A DNA stretch of 64,000 bases from Nocardia kruczakiae NBRC 101016 (GCF_001612965.1 NZ_BDBL01000047.1:1-64000), one strand, 5' to 3'; shown: positions 30,476-39,728, counted from the first letter of the stretch. Numbers and translations: made by a program. The notes: generated by a model from the letters alone, not told the origin.

Positions 30476-31564
30476 ATGACCACCGCAGCCGATGTCGATG
30501 CCTCACACAGTGACCTCGACGATCAGCGCACGCTGAGTATCAGCCCGCTACTCTCGCCCGCCGAGGTTCGCCGCGAGCATCCGATCGACGATGCCCTCGC
30601 CGACACCGTGCGGGCCGGTCGCGCCGCCACCGTCGACGTCCTCGACGGCGCCGACGACCGCCTGATGGTCGTCGTCGGCCCGTGTTCGGTGCACGACCCC
30701 GAGGCTGCCCTCGACTACGCGCGCCGCCTGGCCGCCAAGAGCGCCGAACTCTCCGACCGGCTGCATATCGTCATGCGCGTCTACTTCGAGAAGCCGCGCA
30801 CCACGCTCGGGTGGAAGGGCCTGATCAACGATCCGCATCTGGACGGTTCGTTCGACGTCAACACCGGTCTCGGACTGGGACGTCGGCTGCTGGTCGACAT
30901 CACGGGTCTCGGCCTGCCCGTGGCCTGCGAATTCCTCGATCCGATCACCCCGCAGTACATCGCGGATCTGGTGTCCTACGGCGCGATCGGCGCGCGCACC
31001 GCGGCCAGCCAGGTGCACCGGCAGCTCTCCAGTGCGCTGTCGATGCCGGTCGGCATCAAGAACGGCACCGACGGCGATGTGCAGGTGGCCGTGGACGGGG
31101 TGCGGGCGGCCGGGGCCAGCCACGTCTTCCCCGGCACCGATCTCGACGGCCGCTCGGCGCTCATCCGCACCAGCGGCAACCCGGACTGCCACGTGATCCT
31201 GCGCGGCGGTAGCGCCGGTACGAACTACGACGCCGCCTCCGTCGCCGAGGCCTGCCTGCGCCTGGAGAAGTCGGGGCTGGCGCAGCGGGTGGTCGTCGAC
31301 GCCAGCCACGGCAACAGCAACAAGGACCACAACAAGCAGGTCGACGTGGTCACCGATATCGCCGAGCGCATCGCCGCCGGCGACCGCGCGGTGGTGGGCG
31401 TGATGATGGAGAGCTTCCTGGTCGCCGGCCGCCAGGACCTCACCCTCGGCCACGCCGACGATCTGACCTACGGCCAGTCCATCACCGACGCCTGCCTGGA
31501 CTGGGAGACCACGGCGGCGCAGCTGGACCGCCTCGCCGACGCGGTGGCCCGGCGCCGGGGCTGA
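30476..31564 (+). CDS. aroF: 3-deoxy-7-phosphoheptulonate (DAHP) synthase, class I
   Basis: 362 residues, the E. coli AroF/G/H-like type. Condenses phosphoenolpyruvate and erythrose-4-phosphate, the first step to chorismate and aromatic amino acids. Signatures: MVVVGPCSVHDPEAALDYA, MRVYFEKPRTTLGWKGLINDPHLDGSFDVN, IGARTAASQVHRQLSSALSMPVGIKNGTDG and VVVDASHGNSNKDHNKQ with metal and substrate ligands. ATG 30476 is preceded by GAAAAGGAA. Chorismate is also the precursor for the nearby salicylate synthase, so siderophore and aromatic supply are linked. Expression is probably set by the aromatic leader peptide just upstream. Confidence 0.95.
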   Translation: MTTAADVDASHSDLDDQRTLSISPLLSPAEVRREHPIDDALADTVRAGRAATVDVLDGADDRLMVVVGPCSVHDPEAALDYARRLAAKSAELSDRLHIVMRVYFEKPRTTLGWKGLINDPHLDGSFDVNTGLGLGRRLLVDITGLGLPVACEFLDPITPQYIADLVSYGAIGARTAASQVHRQLSSALSMPVGIKNGTDGDVQVAVDGVRAAGASHVFPGTDLDGRSALIRTSGNPDCHVILRGGSAGTNYDAASVAEACLRLEKSGLAQRVVVDASHGNSNKDHNKQVDVVTDIAERIAAGDRAVVGVMMESFLVAGRQDLTLGHADDLTYGQSITDACLDWETTAAQLDRLADAVARRRG

Positions 31565-31573
31565 GACTCGGTA

Positions 31574-31613
31574 GCGGTCACCTTCGCTCGCGGCTCGCGG
31601 CGTTGGTGACCGC
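31574..31613. terminator. Convergent terminator between aroF and dapC
   Basis: GCGGTCACC (31574-31582) and GGTGACCGC (31605-31613) are perfect complements around 22 bases, centred between two convergent genes. Confidence 0.55.
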
Positions 31614-31617
31614 GCGA

Positions 31618-32787
31618 TCACACGTGGGCCGCGTGCAGACGGCGGACCGCCTCGTCGAGGGTGTCGTCCCGTTTGCAGAATGCGAAGCGCACCAAGCGAT
31701 TCCACGAGTCGCGGTCGTCGGCGAAGACTTCGATCGGGACCGCGACGACGCCGAGCCGCTGCGGCAGCTCCCGGCAGAAGACCAGCGCGTCGGCGGAGCT
31801 CAACGGACTGATATCGGCGCAGACGAAATAGGTCGCATCGCTGCGCTTGACCAGGAATCCGGCGTCGGCCAGTGCCTCCGACAGGCGAATGCGCTTGTCG
31901 GACAGGCTGTTGCGAAGATCGGCGACCCACTGCTGCTCGTTCTCGAGGGCGTAGGCGACCGCCGGTTGGAACGGTCCGCCGCCGACGAAGCTCATGAACT
32001 GCTTGGCGGCCAGCAATCCGTCGATCAGCGGTGCCGGACCGCACGCCCAGCCGATCTTCCATCCGGTGACGCTGAAAGTCTTCGCGGCACTGGAGATCAC
32101 GACCGTGCGCTCGAACATGCCGGGCAGCGTCGAGATGCTGATATGGGTGTTGCCGTCGTAGACGAGATGTTCGTACACCTCGTCGGAGACCACGATCAGA
32201 TCGTGCTCGCGGGCCAGCTCCGCGATCGCCTCGAGGTCGGCGCGGGACAGGATCGCCCCCGTGGGGTTGTGCGGCGAATTCAGCAGCAGCATGCGGGTTT
32301 TCGGGGTGATGGCCGCGCGCAGGCTGTCCAGGTCGAGGACGAAACCGTTGCCGTCGGGCACCAGCCGCGCGGTGCGGCGGGTGGCGCCGGCCAGGGCGAC
32401 CACCGCGGCGTAGGAGTCGTAGTACGGCTCGATCAGCACCACCTCCTCGTCGGCCTCTACCAGGCCGAGCACCGCCGCCGCGATCGCCTCCGTGGCGCCG
32501 ACGGTGACCACCACCTGCGAGTCGACGTCGTAGTCCACGCCGTAGCGCCGTTTCCGGTCCGCCGCGATCGCCCGGCGCAGCACCGGCATGCCGCGCCCCG
32601 GCGGATACTGATTCAGCCCGTCGGCGATGGCGGTGCGGGCCACCTCCAGCATCGCGGCCGGGCCGTCCGTATCGGGGAATCCCTGACCGAGGTTGACCGC
32701 GTCGTGGCGCACGGCCAGTTCCGTCATCTCCGCGAAGATCGTGGCGCGGAACGGGCGCAGGCGGGCGACGGTGGGGATGGCTGACAT
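31618..32787 (-). CDS. dapC: N-succinyldiaminopimelate aminotransferase DapC
   Basis: PLP fold-type I aminotransferase of 389 residues for the lysine/diaminopimelate pathway, giving peptidoglycan precursors. VARLRPFRATIFAEMTELAVRHDAVNLGQGFPDTDGP, TVGATEAIAAAVLGLVE, LLLNSPHNPTG, SDEVYEHLVYDG and the PLP lysine motif ISSAAKTFSVTGWKIGWACGP follow Rv0858c closely, as does the final FCKRDDTLDEAVRRL. ATG 32787 lies 6 bases after TACGTT, suggesting a leaderless transcript; the frame extends upstream without conservation. In M. tuberculosis dapC also lies a few genes from the XPB helicase, as here. Confidence 0.9.
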   Translation of the reverse strand: MSAIPTVARLRPFRATIFAEMTELAVRHDAVNLGQGFPDTDGPAAMLEVARTAIADGLNQYPPGRGMPVLRRAIAADRKRRYGVDYDVDSQVVVTVGATEAIAAAVLGLVEADEEVVLIEPYYDSYAAVVALAGATRRTARLVPDGNGFVLDLDSLRAAITPKTRMLLLNSPHNPTGAILSRADLEAIAELAREHDLIVVSDEVYEHLVYDGNTHISISTLPGMFERTVVISSAAKTFSVTGWKIGWACGPAPLIDGLLAAKQFMSFVGGGPFQPAVAYALENEQQWVADLRNSLSDKRIRLSEALADAGFLVKRSDATYFVCADISPLSSADALVFCRELPQRLGVVAVPIEVFADDRDSWNRLVRFAFCKRDDTLDEAVRRLHAAHV

Positions 32788-33016
32788 GGTCCCAACGTAG
32801 CGATATCGCCCCCGTGGCCGCGGCGCGCACCCCGTACCGGGGACCGGGCCGATGCTTGCCGTGCGTTCGCTATGGTTGCGGCGCGATAGCGAAAGGCTAT
32901 GTTTCACATTTCATTCGGGCGTTTGACCTGCATGGTTGTGCGGTTTCCTGGCGGCAGCTAGCCTCCCCGTGTTCTATCTCACAACCACTTCGGTGGTGGC
33001 TCGAAAGGGGCGATGT

Positions 33017-33217
33017 ATGGCCTCCTATCTCGACCTTCTGCTGCATCCGGCGGCGGGAACGATTCTCGGATACATCAACGACACCCTGCACAACATCTTC
33101 AGCAACGATTGGGGCTGGGGTTCCTCGACGCCGAACTGGGGTACCGGATCGTCCACGGGCAACTGGGGACTCGGTTCCAGCACCCCGGACATGTGGTCCG
33201 GTTCGTCCACTCCGTAG
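33017..33217 (+). CDS. Tiny protein with hydrophobic N-terminus and Trp-Gly-Ser repeats
   Basis: 66 residues. Residues 1-28 (MASYLDLLLHPAAGTILGYI...) are amphipathic/hydrophobic. Residues 31-66 are repeats of the pattern W-G-x-G-S-S-T-P/G-x: WGWGSSTPNWGTGSSTGNW and so on. ATG 33017 follows GAAAGGGGCGATGT, a usable ribosome-binding site. A perfect hairpin terminator follows the stop. No known family. The first 28 residues align without gaps with the tiny protein at 39820 (M-x-S-[YF]-x-x-LLL, I, Y at matching positions). It could be a small membrane-associated or secreted peptide. Confidence 0.7.
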   Translation: MASYLDLLLHPAAGTILGYINDTLHNIFSNDWGWGSSTPNWGTGSSTGNWGLGSSTPDMWSGSSTP

Positions 33218-33222
33218 TCACG

Positions 33223-33255
33223 AGCCGCCGGGACGCTCGATGCGTTCCGGCGGCT
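33223..33255 (+). terminator. Terminator after the tiny Trp/Gly/Ser protein
   Basis: AGCCGCCGG (33223-33231) and CCGGCGGCT (33247-33255) pair perfectly. The stem overlaps the stop codon of the convergent sigma gene. Confidence 0.65.
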
Positions 33256-34195
33256 ACGCCGGATCCCGGGGCAGGCGAATGCCACCGAGCTTCGCGGGAT
33301 TGGCGACATCGTAAGTGCCCCAGATCAATCCGTCGCGGACGGCGAAGCCGACCACGCGCGGTGGTGACCCCGGCGCACCGTTGCGCGGGGCGCGCTCGTG
33401 CAGCAGCAACCCGAGTTGCCCGTTGACGCCGACGAATTCGAATCGATCGGAGTCGGTGGGCGACAGTTCGGCCTGGTCCACCTGATACATCCGGATGAGC
33501 CCGAGGACGAACCGCGCGATCTTGTCCGCGCCGACGATCGCCCGCGCGGCCGTCTTCGCGGTGCCGCCGGTATCGCCGATGAAGACCGAATCCGGATGCA
33601 GGGCCGCGACGACCGCGTCCACGTCGCCGGAATACAGCGCCTCGAGCAGTCGCTGCACGGCAGCGAGATGTTCGGTGTCCGACACCGGTTCCGGGGCCGC
33701 GGCCAGTGCTTTCCGGGCCCGGACCGCGAGTTGGCGGGCCGCCTCCGGCGTCACCTCGAGCAGTTCGGCGATCTCGTCGAACGGCACCGAGAATCCGTCG
33801 TGCAGGACGAAGGCCACCCGCTGCGCCGGCGTCAGCGCGTCGAGAACCACCAGCGCGGCGAAACGGCAATCCTGTTTGCGCACCACCGCTTCCAGCGGAT
33901 CCGGCAGATTCGACGGGGTCACTCCGGTGACGATCGGCTCCGGAAGCCATTGCCCCACATAGCTTTCCCGCCGGACGGCGGCGCTGCGCAGCCGATCCAG
34001 GCAGATCCGGCTGACCACCGTCGTCAGCCAGGCGCGCAGGTCCTCGATCTCGGACTGATGGGTGGTGGCCAGTCGCAGCCAGCTCTCCTGCACCGCGTCC
34101 TCGGCGTCGGCCACGCTGCCGGTCAGCCGGTAACCCACCGACAGCAGATGCGCCCGATGGGACTCGAACAGATCGGCGAGCAACGCGGCAACCAT
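33254..34195 (-). CDS. sigJ: ECF41-family sigma factor with SnoaL-like C-terminal domain (SigJ-like)
   Basis: 313 residues. Sigma region 2 (HLLSVGYRLTGSVADAEDAVQESWLRLA) and region 4 (LTPAQRVAFVLHDGFSVPFDEIAELLEVTPEAARQLAVRARKAL) are followed by a SnoaL_2-like extension (from about residue 190). That extension carries the ECF41 marks: a DTGGTAKTAAR segment in place of the DGGG motif and NPAKL near the C-terminus (NPDKL in others). ECF41 factors are regulated by this fused domain rather than an anti-sigma factor. ATG 34195. The AhpD-like gene at 29717 has an ECF41-type promoter and is the probable target. Confidence 0.9.
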   Translation of the reverse strand: MVAALLADLFESHRAHLLSVGYRLTGSVADAEDAVQESWLRLATTHQSEIEDLRAWLTTVVSRICLDRLRSAAVRRESYVGQWLPEPIVTGVTPSNLPDPLEAVVRKQDCRFAALVVLDALTPAQRVAFVLHDGFSVPFDEIAELLEVTPEAARQLAVRARKALAAAPEPVSDTEHLAAVQRLLEALYSGDVDAVVAALHPDSVFIGDTGGTAKTAARAIVGADKIARFVLGLIRMYQVDQAELSPTDSDRFEFVGVNGQLGLLLHERAPRNGAPGSPPRVVGFAVRDGLIWGTYDVANPAKLGGIRLPRDPA

Positions 34196-34261
34196 TGGCC
34201 CGATTCTACGGTCGCCGGAAATCCGCTGGGCCACCGCAGGGTTGCGTGCCAGCATGAAGCG

Positions 34262-34852
34262 GTGGAGGACTGTGTACTGAGCGACGAGACGGTGTGGTTG
34301 TCGCGCCCGGCCGAGGCCGATATCGACGCGATCGTCGCCTGCTGCCGGCAGCCGTCGATTCCGGAGTGGACGACGGTGCCGGTGCCGTATCGGCGGGCCG
34401 ACGCCGTGGGATTCCTGACCGATATCGTCGCGCCCGGGTGGGCGGCCCGCAGCCCGGTCTGGGCCGTGCGGACGGCGGCGGACGGGCCGGTGGCCGGCAT
34501 GGTCGGCCTGGAGGCCGGCCCGCAGCCCGGGGCCGCCGAGATCGGCTTCTGGCTCAGCGACGCGGTGCGCGGCCGCGGGTTGATGACCCGCAGCGTCCGG
34601 TTGGTCTGTGATTTCGGTTTCGCCGCCGACGGGCTCGGCCTGAGCCGCATCGAGTGGCGGGCGTTCGTCGGCAACCTCGCCTCCGCCGCGGTGGTGCGGC
34701 GGACCGGCTTCCACTACGAAGGTCTGCTGCGCGGGGCCGGGGTGCAGCGCGGCGTGCGCCGGGATTCCTGGATCGCCGGGCGACTGGCGGGCGACCCGCC
34801 GGGTCCGGCCACCGACTGGCCGCCCCTGCGCGGGCCCGGATCGGCGCACTGA
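34262..34852 (+). CDS. GNAT-family N-acetyltransferase (RimJ/RimL-like)
   Basis: About 196 residues. VWLSRPAEADIDAIVACCRQPSIPEWTTVPVPYRRADA, VAGMVGLEA, GAAEIGFWLSDAVRGRGLMTRSVRLVCDFGF and GLSRIEWRAFVGNLASAAVVRRTGFHYEGLLR follow ribosomal-protein serine/alanine acetyltransferases; the acetyl-CoA loop is VRGRGLM. Substrate unknown. The start is uncertain: GTG 34262 begins the longest frame, but GGTGGAGGA overlaps it and GTG 34292 is possible. Divergent from the sigma factor gene. Confidence 0.8.
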   Translation: MEDCVLSDETVWLSRPAEADIDAIVACCRQPSIPEWTTVPVPYRRADAVGFLTDIVAPGWAARSPVWAVRTAADGPVAGMVGLEAGPQPGAAEIGFWLSDAVRGRGLMTRSVRLVCDFGFAADGLGLSRIEWRAFVGNLASAAVVRRTGFHYEGLLRGAGVQRGVRRDSWIAGRLAGDPPGPATDWPPLRGPGSAH

Positions 34853-34996
34853 TCGGCGTCCGGGTGCGAGTGCGCTCACAGCGAACATCTGCCCAGCTCG
34901 CGTAGGGTTGATGAAGGTTTGTCGGGGGGTCCGGCAACAATGTGGGACGTATTCCCCAAGCGCAGGGGGCCGACCCGAGAATCTGGAGGAGGTGCC

Positions 34997-36655
34997 GTGA
35001 CGGACGGACCGCTCATCGTGCAGAGCGACAAAACCCTGCTGCTCGAGGTGGACCACGAGCAGGCCGATGCGGCCCGGCAGGCGATCGCGCCGTTCGCCGA
35101 ACTCGAACGCGCACCCGAGCACGTGCACACCTACCGGGTGACACCGCTGGCACTGTGGAACGCGCGGGCGGCGGGGCACGACGCCGAACAGGTCGTCGAC
35201 GCGCTGGTCAACTATTCGCGCTATGCGGTGCCGCAGCCGCTGCTGGTCGACGTGGTCGAGACCATGGCCCGCTACGGGCGGTTGCAGCTGGTCAAACATC
35301 CCGCCCATGGGCTGGTGCTGGTCAGCCTGGACCGTGCGGTGCTGGAAGAGGTGTTGCGGCACAAGAAGATTCAGCCCATGCTCGGCGCCCGCATCGACGA
35401 CGACACGGTCGTCGTGCACCCGTCCGAGCGTGGTCGGATCAAACAGATGTTGCTGAAGGTCGGGTGGCCGGCCGAGGACCTCGCCGGCTACGTCGACGGC
35501 GAGGCCCATCGCATCGATCTGGACTTCGGCACCCACGAATGGCATCTGCGCGACTATCAGGAGCTGGCGGCCGACTCGTTCTGGGCCGGCGGATCCGGGG
35601 TGGTGGTGCTGCCCTGTGGCGCGGGCAAGACGATGGTCGGCGCCGCCGCGATGGCCAAGGCCCAGGCGACGACGCTGATCCTGGTCACCAACACCGTGGC
35701 CGGCCGGCAGTGGAAGCGGGAGCTGCTCGCACGCACCTCGTTGACCGAGGACGAGATCGGGGAGTACTCCGGCGAGCGCAAGGAGATCCGCCCGGTCACC
35801 ATCGCCACGTATCAGGTGATCACCCGCAAGACCAAGGGCGAATACAAACACCTGGAACTGTTCGACAGCCGCGACTGGGGCCTGGTCATCTACGACGAGG
35901 TCCACCTGCTGCCCGCGCCGGTGTTCCGGATGACCGCGGATCTGCAGTCCCGGCGCAGGCTCGGGCTCACCGCGACGCTGGTGCGCGAGGACGGCCGCGA
36001 GGGCGACGTGTTCTCGCTGATCGGCCCGAAACGCTACGACGCGCCGTGGAAGGACATCGAGGCGCAGGGCTGGATCGCGCCGGCCGAGTGCATCGAGGTG
36101 CGGGTCACGCTCACCGAAGCCGAACGCATGGCCTACGCCACCGCCGAACCCGAGGAGCGCTACAAACTCTGCTCCACCGCGCGCACCAAACTCCCCGTCG
36201 TCGAATCCATCCTGGCCCGCCACCGCGACGCGCCCAGCCTGGTGATCGGAGCCTATCTCGATCAGCTCGACGAACTCGGCGAACATCTCAACGCTCCGGT
36301 CATCCAGGGCTCGACCCGCACCAAGGAGCGCGAGGCGCTGTTCGACGCGTTCCGCAACGGCGAAATCCCCGTCCTCGTGGTCAGCAAGGTGGCGAACTTC
36401 TCCATCGACCTACCGGAAGCGTCCGTGGCCGTTCAGGTTTCGGGCACCTTCGGTTCCCGTCAGGAGGAGGCGCAGCGTCTGGGCCGGCTGCTGCGCCCGA
36501 AATCCGACGGCGGTCAGGCGCACTTCTACTCGGTGGTGGCACGTGACACGCTGGATGCCGAATATGCGGCCCACCGCCAGCGTTTCCTTGCCGAACAGGG
36601 GTATGCCTATCGCATCACCGACGCGGACGACCTGCTGGGCCCGGCGATCGGGTAG
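34997..36655 (+). CDS. XPB-type DNA repair helicase (Rv0861c-like)
   Basis: 552 residues, superfamily 2 helicase of the XPB/ERCC3 class, an ATP-dependent 3'-5' DNA unwinding enzyme tied to nucleotide excision repair. Residues 1-90 are the damage-recognition-like N-terminal domain. Motifs: VVVLPCGAGKTMVGAAA (Walker A), IYDEVHLLPAPVFR (DEVH), GLTATLVREDGREGDVFSLIGPKRYD (with RED-like motif) and TFGSRQEEAQRLGRLLRPK (motif VI). GTG 34997 with GGAGGAGGTGCC upstream gives VTDGPLIVQSDKTLLLEVDHE, matching the mycobacterial N-terminus. Its M. tuberculosis neighbour, the helicase-associated protein Rv0862c, has its counterpart at 40543. Confidence 0.95.
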   Translation: MTDGPLIVQSDKTLLLEVDHEQADAARQAIAPFAELERAPEHVHTYRVTPLALWNARAAGHDAEQVVDALVNYSRYAVPQPLLVDVVETMARYGRLQLVKHPAHGLVLVSLDRAVLEEVLRHKKIQPMLGARIDDDTVVVHPSERGRIKQMLLKVGWPAEDLAGYVDGEAHRIDLDFGTHEWHLRDYQELAADSFWAGGSGVVVLPCGAGKTMVGAAAMAKAQATTLILVTNTVAGRQWKRELLARTSLTEDEIGEYSGERKEIRPVTIATYQVITRKTKGEYKHLELFDSRDWGLVIYDEVHLLPAPVFRMTADLQSRRRLGLTATLVREDGREGDVFSLIGPKRYDAPWKDIEAQGWIAPAECIEVRVTLTEAERMAYATAEPEERYKLCSTARTKLPVVESILARHRDAPSLVIGAYLDQLDELGEHLNAPVIQGSTRTKEREALFDAFRNGEIPVLVVSKVANFSIDLPEASVAVQVSGTFGSRQEEAQRLGRLLRPKSDGGQAHFYSVVARDTLDAEYAAHRQRFLAEQGYAYRITDADDLLGPAIG

Positions 36656-36725
36656 GCGCAGCCGATCGGCCGCGGTGGGCGCGCCGCTGGGTTACCGCTG
36701 CCGGACAGATGTGAGGATTTGAGAC

Positions 36726-37400
36726 GTGCGACGCTTCGAATTCGCGGTCGACCGCGAACATGCCCGGGCGGTGAACGAAGTCGTCCGCGATATCCGGCGG
36801 CTGCGAATACTGGCGTTCACCGCGGCCATCGTGCTCGGCCTCGGCACGGCCGGGCTGATCTGGCTGAATCACCCCTACTCGTTCCTGCTGGCGGTGGCCT
36901 TCGCCTTGGCGACCATCAGCGCGCTGTTCGTCGCGCTGTGGACGCCGTACCGCTCGCGCATCGAGAAGTTGTACGCCGAGGGCGAGCTGGTTCCGGCCGT
37001 CGTTTCGGGGCAGCATCCGAAAGGGATCACCCTGCTCGCGCTGGTGAACCTCGCCAAACCCGGCGCCGTGCCGCGCTACGCGCTGATCACCCGGGTGGTG
37101 CGCGCCCTGCCGGGACACGACACCGACGCCGGGGAACAGGTGCCGGCGGTGACCGTGCGAGCCGATCGCGCGCCGCGATCGGTCGGCGATCTGCGCCAGC
37201 CGGTGAGCGCCATGCCGATCGCCTGGGGCACCCGCGACCTCGGCGTGATCGAGCGCGCCCGCGCCGCGATCAGCGATGTGGAATGGAAGCTGCTGGCCGA
37301 CAATCTCGGTCTCGCCGAGAAGGTGGGCCGGGTCGACTCGCAACGGCTGCTGCTGGATCCGCAACAGCTGCCGGAGGAACTGCGCGGTCGACGCGTGTGA
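36726..37400 (+). CDS. Membrane protein, probably DUF3239
   Basis: 224 residues. Two membrane segments (about 29-47 and 52-74) separate a short basic N-terminus from a soluble C-terminal domain with GELVPAVVSGQHPKGITLLALVNLAKPGAVPRYALITRVV, a pattern I associate with actinobacterial DUF3239. GTG 36726 has GAGGATTTGA upstream. It may be co-transcribed with the helicase (70-bp gap) and lies before an exported peptidase. Function unknown. Confidence 0.65.
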   Translation: MRRFEFAVDREHARAVNEVVRDIRRLRILAFTAAIVLGLGTAGLIWLNHPYSFLLAVAFALATISALFVALWTPYRSRIEKLYAEGELVPAVVSGQHPKGITLLALVNLAKPGAVPRYALITRVVRALPGHDTDAGEQVPAVTVRADRAPRSVGDLRQPVSAMPIAWGTRDLGVIERARAAISDVEWKLLADNLGLAEKVGRVDSQRLLLDPQQLPEELRGRRV

Positions 37401-37477
37401 CGGTTCCGGGGTGCAGCGGGGCCGACTAGCATCGTCGGTTGGTCGGCACGCCGTGCCGCGAAAGGGGTGGAGGGTCG

Positions 37478-38908
37478 ATGAAGTCGCATGCCTGGGCACG
37501 GTGTCTCACGGCGGGAGCGTTGTGCGGGGTGGCGCTGGTGCTCCCCGCCCAGGTGCAACCGGTACCGGCGCAGGCCCAGCCCGCCGCCGATCCGTTCACC
37601 GGATCGCCCGGCCTCGGTGACCCCTACTATCCCGATGACGGCAACGGCGGCTACGACGTGCAGCACTACGACGTCGCCATCGATTACGACCCGCCGAGCA
37701 GGCATCTCACCGGGAAGGCGCGGATCGACGCGGTGTCGACGCAGCCGCTGCGCGCGTTCAACCTCGACTACGCCGGACCCGCGGTGGCGAAGGTGTCGGT
37801 GAACAATCTGCCGGCGGGATTCACCACCGGTGGTGAACACGAACTGACCGTCACTCCGGCATTGCCGGTGCTGCCCGGGCTGCCGTTCACGGTGACGGTC
37901 GAGTACGCGGGCACCGAATCCGACGATCCCGATTCCGGCTGGACGATCTCGCCGAGCGGCGGCGCCTTCGCCGCCGGTGAACCGCATTCGGCGACCACCT
38001 GGTACCCGCTCAACGACACCCCGGTGGACAAGGCGACTTTCGATCTGCAGGTGACGATTCCGCAAGAGTGGCAAGCGGTGTCGAACGGCCTGCGGGTCAG
38101 CGATACCGTCGCCGGGGACAAGCGCACGGTGAAGTGGAGTTCGAGCCATCCGTCGATCGGCTATCTCACCACCGTCGCGATCGACCACTTCGATTTCCTC
38201 GAACAGCGCCGCGCGAACGGCACTCCGCTGATCAGCGCCTTCGCGCCGGGTGCGGACAAGGGGCGGGCGCTCGAGCAGCGGCTGCCGGAGGTGCTCGATT
38301 TCCTCGAATCCCTCTACGGCCCCTATCCGTTCGAAAGCGGCGGCGGAATCTACGTCGACACCGACCTGCATTTCTCGCTGGAGACCCAGACCCGGCCCAT
38401 CTACGCGCCGTGGACCGATCTCGACACCGTCGTCCACGAGAACACCCATCAGTGGTGGGGCGATTCGATGTCGGTGCGGAACTGGTCGGATATCTGCCTG
38501 AACGAATGCTTCGCCAGCTATACCGCCGATTATCTGTGGCCGGAGCGGAAAGAGGGCAAGGATGTGGACACCCTCTACCGCCGCACCATCGCCAAAACCC
38601 TCGACAAACCGGAGTACTGGGAGATTCCGCTGCAAAATCCCGGGGCCGGAAACGAATTCACCACGGTGTATTCCCGGGGGCCGTTGTTCCTGCACGCTCT
38701 GCGCCACGAACTCGGTGACGACGTGTTCTTTCCCGCTGTGGCGCAATTCGTACGGTCACATGCCTACGGCAACGCGTCCATGCCGGAATTCCGTAGCTTC
38801 ATCCAAACGAAGACCGCGACGGATCTGAGCGGATTCTTCACCGCCTGGCTCGATACCACCACGCCGCCGCCGGACCAGTACCTGTACCCGGGTTCGCTGC
38901 GCGGCTGA
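37478..38908 (+). CDS. Secreted M1-family metallopeptidase
   Basis: 476 residues. Signal peptide at residues 1-33 (cleavage near AQA), then an M1 beta-sandwich and a catalytic domain. The zinc site is VVHENTHQWWGDSMSV (HExxH) with NECFASYTADYLW supplying the third ligand Glu; the exopeptidase motif usually GGMEN reads SLETQTRP, so aminopeptidase activity may be altered. The C-terminal M1 helical domain is short, as in other actinobacterial secreted members. ATG 37478 is preceded by AAAGGGGTGGAGGG. Probably degrades peptides outside the cell. Confidence 0.9.
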   Translation: MKSHAWARCLTAGALCGVALVLPAQVQPVPAQAQPAADPFTGSPGLGDPYYPDDGNGGYDVQHYDVAIDYDPPSRHLTGKARIDAVSTQPLRAFNLDYAGPAVAKVSVNNLPAGFTTGGEHELTVTPALPVLPGLPFTVTVEYAGTESDDPDSGWTISPSGGAFAAGEPHSATTWYPLNDTPVDKATFDLQVTIPQEWQAVSNGLRVSDTVAGDKRTVKWSSSHPSIGYLTTVAIDHFDFLEQRRANGTPLISAFAPGADKGRALEQRLPEVLDFLESLYGPYPFESGGGIYVDTDLHFSLETQTRPIYAPWTDLDTVVHENTHQWWGDSMSVRNWSDICLNECFASYTADYLWPERKEGKDVDTLYRRTIAKTLDKPEYWEIPLQNPGAGNEFTTVYSRGPLFLHALRHELGDDVFFPAVAQFVRSHAYGNASMPEFRSFIQTKTATDLSGFFTAWLDTTTPPPDQYLYPGSLRG

Positions 38909-38939
38909 ACGTTCTCGGCGGGAACACTTTTCGTGGTTC

Positions 38940-39728
38940 TCAGCGCAGCTCGTCCACGCGCCGCTGCGCCTGCTCGAGGTCCGCGTCGGCTCGTCGCAAC
39001 GCCGCTTCGGCGGATCGGACCCCCGCGGCGGCGAATCGGCGGGATTCCTCGGCCTGCGCGAGTTCGTCGCGCAGCGCGGTGATCCGTTCGTCCAGGGCGG
39101 CCACCTCGGAGCGTTGCCGCTCGAGGTCGGCCGCCGTCGAATCTCGTTCTGCACGAGCGGCTTCCAGCGCTTCCCGGGCGGCGGCCGCCTCGTCGGCGCC
39201 GGCGTCGGCGGGTTCCTCGGTCTCCTCGTCGGGGACGGCCGCCAAGGCGGGCCCGGCCGGGCCGAAACCGGCGTAGTCGACCGCGGCGGCCAGCACGCCG
39301 GCACGGACCTGGTCGGCGACCTCCGGATCCGCCAGTGCCGCGTTGAGAGTCTGCGCGACCGCACGCAACACCGGTTCGGTGAGATTCTTCCCGGCGTCGG
39401 AGGCGAGGCGAGCGGCCTTGTCCGTCAACGCGTTCACCGCTTTGCGACGTTGGTCGGCGAGGGTGCGCATCCGGTCGGCCGACAGGGTGCGCTGCGCCTC
39501 GCGCAACGCCTCGCCGAGATCCAGCAGTGCCCCCAATTCCTGGGTTGCCTTGTGCGCCAGCAGATTCACCGCCCACGCCGCGACGGTCGGACGCCGCAGC
39601 CTCGATATCGCCGTGGCCAGCTGTTTATCGCCGTCGGCGCGTGCGGTGCGGGCCGCTTCGTCGCGAGCGGCCACGAATTCGGCGGGCTCGAGGGCATAGA
39701 GCTCTGCGGTTGTCTGCTCGAGCTTCAT
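38940..39728 (-). CDS. Coiled-coil hypothetical protein
   Basis: 262 residues. The N-terminal 150 residues are helical with conserved-looking ELYALEPAEFVAARDEAARTARADGDKQLATAISRLRRPTVAAWAVNLLA. The C-terminal 90 residues (AAAREALEAARAERDSTAADLERQRSEVAALDERITALRDELAQAEES) are a clear coiled coil. Members occur in Streptomyces and Nocardia without assigned function; a transposon or filament role cannot be supported. ATG 39728. Convergent with the M1 peptidase gene. Confidence 0.75.
   Translation of the reverse strand: MKLEQTTAELYALEPAEFVAARDEAARTARADGDKQLATAISRLRRPTVAAWAVNLLAHKATQELGALLDLGEALREAQRTLSADRMRTLADQRRKAVNALTDKAARLASDAGKNLTEPVLRAVAQTLNAALADPEVADQVRAGVLAAAVDYAGFGPAGPALAAVPDEETEEPADAGADEAAAAREALEAARAERDSTAADLERQRSEVAALDERITALRDELAQAEESRRFAAAGVRSAEAALRRADADLEQAQRRVDELR

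Noticed and set aside
33254..36286. 1010-codon minus-strand frame opposite the XPB helicase
   Set aside because: Only the part after 34195 is the sigma factor; the rest is antisense to a well conserved helicase and acetyltransferase.
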